From Psychrobacter sp. DAB_AL43B (GTDB lineage Bacteria; Pseudomonadota; Gammaproteobacteria; Pseudomonadales; Moraxellaceae): a stretch of 64,000 nt of DNA. The notes under the pieces are model-generated. The model was not told the origin of the DNA, ran no database searches, and worked only from the letters and a program-made list of their open reading frames with translations. The first letter of the stretch is position 1. The number at the start of each line of letters is the position of its first letter. Positions 59,226 through 64,000 of this stretch are shown piece by piece. The stretch spans positions 2,914,001 to 2,978,000 of the forward strand of contig NZ_LT799838.1 in assembly GCF_900168255.1 (NCBI RefSeq), written 5' to 3'. A program made the translations under genes and the position numbers.

Positions 59226-61385
59226 TTACGCGGTGGCGTAAAAGGTCTCGCCTGCTGCTGCCATATCGCGAATCTTCTGCGGGGCTTCATAAGCTTTGCC
59301 AAGGTGCGCGTATTTTTCACACAGTGCCAAGTAGTTATCTAGACCCATTTGGTCGATATAACGGCAAGGACCACCGCGGAATGGCGGGAAACCAACGCCC
59401 ATAATCATCGCCATATCAGCTTCTGACGGCGTGCTGACGATGTTGTCTTCTAGGCAACGGACAGTTTCATTACAGAAAGCCAGCATGGTGCGGTCGATAA
59501 TAGCTTGATCATCAAATTCTTGCTTAGTGCTATCAGTGGTGGTTTTTAGCAGCTCATAAGTCGCTTCATCAGCAACTTTCTTTGGCTTGCCACGTTTGTC
59601 CATTTCATACTTATAGAAACCAACGCCATTTTTCTGACCTAAACGTTTGTTTTCATATAAAAGCTCAATCGCGCCTTTATAATCAGGCTTCATACGGTCA
59701 GGGAAACCTTCTGCCATCACTTCTGCGCCATGTACGCCCGTATCTAAACCAACAACGTCGATTAGATAAGCAGGACCCATAGGCCAGCCGAATTTTTCCA
59801 TGACTTTATCGACATGCGCAAAATCAGCACCTTGCTTAAGCAATAAATCAAAAGCACCAAAGTATGGGAACAAGACACGGTTGACTAAGAAACCTGGACA
59901 GTCATTAACGACAACAGGTACTTTACCCATTTTAGAAGCTAGCGCAACAGTCGTCGCAATCGCTTCTTCAGATGATTTCTCACCGCGGATAACTTCGACC
60001 AATGGCATACGGTGTACTGGGTTAAAGAAATGCATACCAACGAAGTTTTCTGGGCGCTCAAGTGCTTCAGCCAAGAAAGTAATAGAGATCGTTGAAGTAT
60101 TTGAGGCTAGGATACAGTCGTCTTTCACCAAGCCTTCAACTTCTTTTAGTACCGCACGTTTGACGTTTGGATTTTCTACGACCGCTTCGATAACGATATC
60201 CGTTTCAGCAAAATCACCATAATTCAAAGTAGGACGGATACGGCTTAAGGTTTCGCCCATTTTAGTTGGGGTCATTTTGCCGCGATCGACCATTTTGCCA
60301 AGTAACTTGCTGGCTTCGCCCATACCAAGGTCTAATTGCTCAGACTTGATATCTTTCATGATGATTGGCAAGCCTTTACTAGCTGCCTGATAAGCGATAC
60401 CGCCGCCCATGATGCCTGCGCCTAGTACCGCAGCTTCATTGATTTCATGTGCTTTTTTGCTGTGCTGCTTCGCTAATTTCTTAACCAACTGATCGCTTAA
60501 GAATAAACCAACCAAGCTTTCTGCTTGTGGTGTTTTCGCCGCTTTTGCAAAACCAGCGGCTTCTACTTCGATTGCTTTATCACGTGGTAAGTTAACGTGT
60601 TTTTCCATCGCAGCAATAGCAAGTGCTGGCGCAGGATATTGCTTCGGATTGGCTTTGGCAAAGATCATACCTTTGGCACTGTTAAATGCCATCGCTTGCT
60701 CAAGCTGATTTAATTTAACTGGAACCAGCTTCTCTTCACGCTTCGCTTTCCAATCAAGCTCACCTGAGATACATTTTTTGACCAAATCAATGGCCGCATC
60801 TTGCAAGTCATCAGCAGCAACGGTCGCATCAACTAAGCCAAGTTTTAGTGCATCAAGGGCTTTTTTAGGTGTACCAGTCGCAATCAGCTCAAGCGCATTA
60901 TCGATACCAATGACACGCGTAGTACGAACCGTACCACCAAAGCCTGGGAAGATACCCAGTTGAGTTTCTGGTAGACCGATGATGGCTTTGTCGCTCATGA
61001 CACGGTATTCGCAAACCAAGGTCATCTCACAACCACCGCCAAGCGCTGCGCCATTGATGGCAGCTACTTTCGGGAATGGCAAATCTTCAAAGCGATTAAA
61101 GGCGTCATTAATGTTAATAACCCAATCTTTAATTTCTTCTTCTGGTTGCTTAAAAGAAGCCACAAATTCAGTGATATCAGCACCAGCGATAAACACGCCT
61201 TTGCTTGATGTTACGATCAAACCTTTAACGTCATCCGCTTTTTCTAACGCGTTAACAACTTCAGCAAATTGCTTATTGGTCTCAGCATCAAACTTGTTCA
61301 CGCTCTCATTTTCGGCGTTGTACTGCATGTTGGCGATGCCATCCTCTAGCATTGTCACCGTAATGCGATTTCCTTGGTATACCAT
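59226..61385 (-). CDS. fadB: Fatty acid oxidation complex subunit alpha
   Basis: FadB combines enoyl-CoA hydratase/isomerase and 3-hydroxyacyl-CoA dehydrogenase. The 719 residues have the hydratase domain ([27 protein letters not shown] and [15 protein letters not shown] with the two catalytic glutamates), the NAD motif [19 protein letters not shown] near residue 320, and the dehydrogenase His in [24 protein letters not shown] precedes the ATG. It heads the fadB-fadA operon. Confidence 0.97.
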   Translation of the reverse strand: MVYQGNRITVTMLEDGIANMQYNAENESVNKFDAETNKQFAEVVNALEKADDVKGLIVTSSKGVFIAGADITEFVASFKQPEEEIKDWVININDAFNRFEDLPFPKVAAINGAALGGGCEMTLVCEYRVMSDKAIIGLPETQLGIFPGFGGTVRTTRVIGIDNALELIATGTPKKALDALKLGLVDATVAADDLQDAAIDLVKKCISGELDWKAKREEKLVPVKLNQLEQAMAFNSAKGMIFAKANPKQYPAPALAIAAMEKHVNLPRDKAIEVEAAGFAKAAKTPQAESLVGLFLSDQLVKKLAKQHSKKAHEINEAAVLGAGIMGGGIAYQAASKGLPIIMKDIKSEQLDLGMGEASKLLGKMVDRGKMTPTKMGETLSRIRPTLNYGDFAETDIVIEAVVENPNVKRAVLKEVEGLVKDDCILASNTSTISITFLAEALERPENFVGMHFFNPVHRMPLVEVIRGEKSSEEAIATTVALASKMGKVPVVVNDCPGFLVNRVLFPYFGAFDLLLKQGADFAHVDKVMEKFGWPMGPAYLIDVVGLDTGVHGAEVMAEGFPDRMKPDYKGAIELLYENKRLGQKNGVGFYKYEMDKRGKPKKVADEATYELLKTTTDSTKQEFDDQAIIDRTMLAFCNETVRCLEDNIVSTPSEADMAMIMGVGFPPFRGGPCRYIDQMGLDNYLALCEKYAHLGKAYEAPQKIRDMAAAGETFYATA

Positions 61386-62121
61386 TTGGAACTCCTTGCT
61401 ATATAACGAAAGCTACGTTTTAAAATTAAAAGTTTTAAAATTAAAGTACATAGCCAGTTATTGTTAGAAAAATGGGTAATAGCACCGCTAATCTGTACTT
61501 TTATTACAATTATCACAAACAACGTCGTGGTGATGTGGTTGTGATATCGCCTTAATAAAAGCAAGCCAGATTAAACAGTGCAGATATCTTTATTATCCAG
61601 CGCTTATGCTTGTACATTTATAGCTATGTACTGATGTTCTATGTACTTGTGTTCTACTATTGCCGTTGTCGCTGTTGACTGAGACTTGGTCTGATAGTCG
61701 TTTTTCGATTAAATAATGGTGTAAAACCCCACTGATTAATCGCTAGACTAATTTCACGCCAATTAGTGTAGGGGATTATGCCCCCGACTGTCACAAGCTA
61801 ATACCATACTCGCAAGTCACTCTTAAATCGACAGCAGCCCTTTACCTGACTAGCAATCTGCCTTAAGTGATTGTTTGTATACTAGAATTAGCGCGTGAAA
61901 AGCAAACGCTTAACGTAACCTCTTATCAAAACATATTCAGCCGCTAAGTTAAGTCGCCAATACGTAACAACGGCTTGTTATCGTATTTCAGTGGTTCAAC
62001 CGGCTTTTTTAACCCTAAAGCGTAAAAAATGATTCACGGAGGTAACGTGTGGCAGAAGGAATATAATCTATCATGCTACACTAACGATATTTTTATTATT
62101 CACCTGATAGATGGTTGGATT
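61386..62121. other. Divergent intergenic region, fadB / ispA
   Basis: These 736 bases hold no gene. A 15-base unit GTTTTAAAATTAAAA is tandemly duplicated just upstream of fadB (61417-61446). An imperfect inverted repeat bounded by CCCC and GGGG lies near 61728-61775. Neither a PsrA/FadR-type operator nor a promoter close to consensus was recognised. Confidence 0.45.
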
Positions 62122-63135
62122 ATGACTGTTTCTTTTACGCCAAACCTTGCAGATACCCGCTTTATGCCTTTTACCAATACCAAGCAGTTTCATCACGATG
62201 TGCGCGCGCAACTTACCCAAGATATCGAGGTGTTATTTGCTTACGCAGAGCTGCCAAGTCCGCTGCTTGATGCGTGCCGTTATGTAATGACCGGTCAAGG
62301 TAAATTGGTACGCCCATTATTAGTCGCCAGCGCCTTTGCTAGCACCTATAATAATAATTATAGTGAAAATAGCATGGCTAACGCCAATGGTTTGGAAGCT
62401 TTGTTAGAAAACGACTCGGATTATGATATGTGTCGCCGTGCTGCGTTGGCGGTGGAATTACTCCACACTTATTCGTTGGTGCACGATGACTTGCCGTGTA
62501 TGGACGATGATGAGCTACGCCGTGGGCAGCCGACCGCTCATATTGTCTTTGAAGAATCGACGGCACTACTGGCAGGTGATGTATTGCAAACATTAGCCTT
62601 TGAAGTATTAACGGCAGAAATGCCAACCTTTGCGCCCTTTGATTCAGCTATCGCAAGCCAGCTATTCGCCATATTTGCCCCGCGTGCCAGACGTATGGTG
62701 TCGGGTCAAATGCTAGATCTCAATGCCGAAGCCACTACTGGTATTTCACAGAGCGATTTAGAAGCTATTCACCGTGATAAAACGGGTGCATTAATTGAAG
62801 CGGCGATGCTGATGGGCGGCATTTGTGCTGGCGCTACCGCTCCGCAGCGCATGGCATTGCAAGAATGCGCCCAGCATATTGGTCTTGCCTTTCAAGTACA
62901 AGATGATATTTTGGATGTCACTACCAGCACAGATGCGTTAGGCAAGCCTGCTGGTAGCGATGAAAAGTTAGATAAATCTACCTATGTAAAATTGATGGGC
63001 GTTGATAACGCGACCAAATACGCGCAATCGCTATTTGATGACGGACGCGCAGCCATTTCTCGTGAACTTGGTAATAGTAAAGAAAATGATGCACTTGTGG
63101 CATTGATTGAATGGTTATGGGCTAGACAAAAGTAA
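62122..63135 (+). CDS. ispA: (2E,6E)-farnesyl diphosphate synthase
   Basis: IspA condenses IPP with DMAPP and GPP to farnesyl diphosphate, precursor of undecaprenyl phosphate and quinones. The 337 residues include the first Asp-rich motif LVHDDLPCMDDDELRRGQPT, the second FQVQDDILDV, and ALLAGDVLQ. A short N-rich insertion lies near residues 75-90. The start at 62122 fits the family; the frame is open 31 codons further up, and the ribosome binding site is weak for either. Confidence 0.93.
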   Translation: MTVSFTPNLADTRFMPFTNTKQFHHDVRAQLTQDIEVLFAYAELPSPLLDACRYVMTGQGKLVRPLLVASAFASTYNNNYSENSMANANGLEALLENDSDYDMCRRAALAVELLHTYSLVHDDLPCMDDDELRRGQPTAHIVFEESTALLAGDVLQTLAFEVLTAEMPTFAPFDSAIASQLFAIFAPRARRMVSGQMLDLNAEATTGISQSDLEAIHRDKTGALIEAAMLMGGICAGATAPQRMALQECAQHIGLAFQVQDDILDVTTSTDALGKPAGSDEKLDKSTYVKLMGVDNATKYAQSLFDDGRAAISRELGNSKENDALVALIEWLWARQK

Positions 63136-63212
63136 GTTTACGCGTGCTAAACTGTCCGCTATTCTACAACGATACTATTATATTACGATACTACGATGAT
63201 TGAGACTTCTAT

Positions 63213-63710
63213 ATGAGCGACCTTAAACAGCCTAACTCTGATAAACAGCCGATTTCTCGATCGCCTAATCAGCACAATCATCATGACCATGCTGCTCATA
63301 CACCAGATGCGGGAACGGAAACTGCTGAAAGCTTCGCTGTTAATGCCAAAGGCAAAACAGGCTTTGGGCGAATCGTTAAAGCTGCTGGCTACTCTGCCGA
63401 TGGCTTTATGGCGGCCTATAAAAATGAAGCAGCTTTTCGACAAGCATTTTGGCTCAACTTAGTCTTGCTCATTGCGCTTGTATTCATCCCTTTGACCATC
63501 ACTATAAAAATGATCCTGCTTATCGCCTCTTTTCTATCTATTATCGTTGAGCTGTTTAATACAGGACTTGAAGCAAGTATCGACCACACGTCAACTGCAC
63601 AGCATCCATTAGCAAAAATAGGCAAAGATGTTGGCTCTGCCGCCCAGTTTTTGGCACTGACCTTATTGTTTGTGTTATGGCTTATGGCTTTGTCTACTTT
63701 GCTTTTTTAA
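63213..63710 (+). CDS. dgkA: Diacylglycerol kinase with His-rich N-terminal extension
   Basis: DgkA phosphorylates diacylglycerol in the inner membrane. The 165 residues exceed E. coli DgkA (122) by an N-terminal hydrophilic, His-rich extension (1-45). The core keeps KNEAAFRQAFWLNLVLLIAL, the catalytic Glu in VELFNTGLEASIDH and GKDVGSAAQFLAL, with three membrane spans. It lies 77 bases after ispA, probably in one transcript. Confidence 0.92.
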   Translation: MSDLKQPNSDKQPISRSPNQHNHHDHAAHTPDAGTETAESFAVNAKGKTGFGRIVKAAGYSADGFMAAYKNEAAFRQAFWLNLVLLIALVFIPLTITIKMILLIASFLSIIVELFNTGLEASIDHTSTAQHPLAKIGKDVGSAAQFLALTLLFVLWLMALSTLLF

Positions 63711-63755
63711 CCTCAACGTTTACCTGATAAAGTTCGCCTGATAAGGAATTCATTT

Positions 63756-64000
63756 ATGATTAATGATAGTTCCGAGACTTCTAACTCCTTAAATCAGGCT
63801 ACTACTATTAGTAATTCTACTAATTCCTCCAATCCGTCACCAAAAATATACCTCGGCACGGGCGGTTATAGCGATACCGACTTACTAGGTACGCTATATC
63901 CAACCGGTACCAAAAAAACGGACTTCTTACGTGAGTACGCCAAACAATACGGTGCAGTAGAAATCAATAGCACATTCTACGCACCTATCGGGCAAAAAGC
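63756..64000 (+). CDS. DUF72-family protein (5' end only)
   Basis: The first 81 codons of a gene that runs off the window. After an N-terminal S/N/T-rich stretch of about 28 residues comes KIYLGTGGYSDTDLLGTLYP and YGAVEINSTFYAPIGQK, the TIM-barrel start typical of DUF72 (YecE-like) proteins, whose function is unknown. AAGGA lies 8 bases before the ATG. Confidence 0.88.
   Translation, partial: MINDSSETSNSLNQATTISNSTNSSNPSPKIYLGTGGYSDTDLLGTLYPTGTKKTDFLREYAKQYGAVEINSTFYAPIGQK

Noticed and set aside
61386..62121. PsrA or FadR operator controlling fadBA
   Set aside because: No inverted site matching the GAAAC-N-GTTTC type was found upstream of fadB.

Overview
The window (about 64 kb, AT-rich, no rRNA, IS transposase or CRISPR) looks like chromosomal core DNA of a gammaproteobacterium of the Moraxellaceae, most like Psychrobacter. 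The reasons are the murA-hisG-hisD-hisC cluster with a short-form HisG, a tRNA-Trp upstream of secE, NMN-type NAD salvage (NadM-Nudix plus NadV), fadBA, and many proteins carrying hydrophilic low-complexity insertions. The genus call is inference from recognised families and gene order; no search was run.

Layout. 1-12220 (all minus strand) is an information-processing superregion, transcribed rpsL-rpsG-fusA-tuf, then tRNA-Trp-secE-nusG-rplK-rplA, rplJ-rplL, and rpoB, which leaves the window at base 1. Good sigma70 promoters lie before rpsL, tuf and tRNA-Trp. Two intrinsic-terminator-like hairpins separate rplL from rpoB. 12671-14026 is an EcsC-like protein with a repeated charged tail. 14637-17597 is fabB-pabB (plus). 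17738-22993 is ibaG-murA-hisG-hisD-hisC (minus). 23122-26069 holds a secreted esterase, a MITE-like inverted-repeat element, a DolP-like BON lipoprotein and YraN (minus), with rsmI and a PfkB kinase leaving on the plus strand. 28417-30726 is metY and nfuA (minus).

31446-36645 (plus) holds an AhpD-like protein, an alpha/beta hydrolase, and the NAD salvage group nadM-nudix, nadV and an SGNH hydrolase that overlaps nadV. 36780-44523 is mixed: rpmE type B, YceI, a small lipoprotein, an orphan flavoprotein, a LOG-family protein, a hydrolase, an ExoX-like nuclease and an M23 peptidase. 44671-53668 is a phosphate regulon: dtd-phoB-phoR on minus, psd and pstS-pstC-pstA-pstB-phoU on plus, with Pho boxes before phoB and pstS. 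53691-57705 (minus) is a DUF1287 protein, an HD hydrolase, an isochorismatase-like hydrolase and a rhomboid-fold membrane protein that has lost its catalytic residues. 57910-61385 is fadB-fadA (minus). 62122-64000 (plus) is ispA, dgkA and the start of a DUF72 gene.

The points most worth a second look are the rhomboid pseudoprotease, mutually exclusive hairpins between pstS and pstC, a structured leader before nadV with its Shine-Dalgarno in a hairpin loop, a PhoR without membrane segments, tandem terminators between rplL and rpoB, and the MITE-like element.
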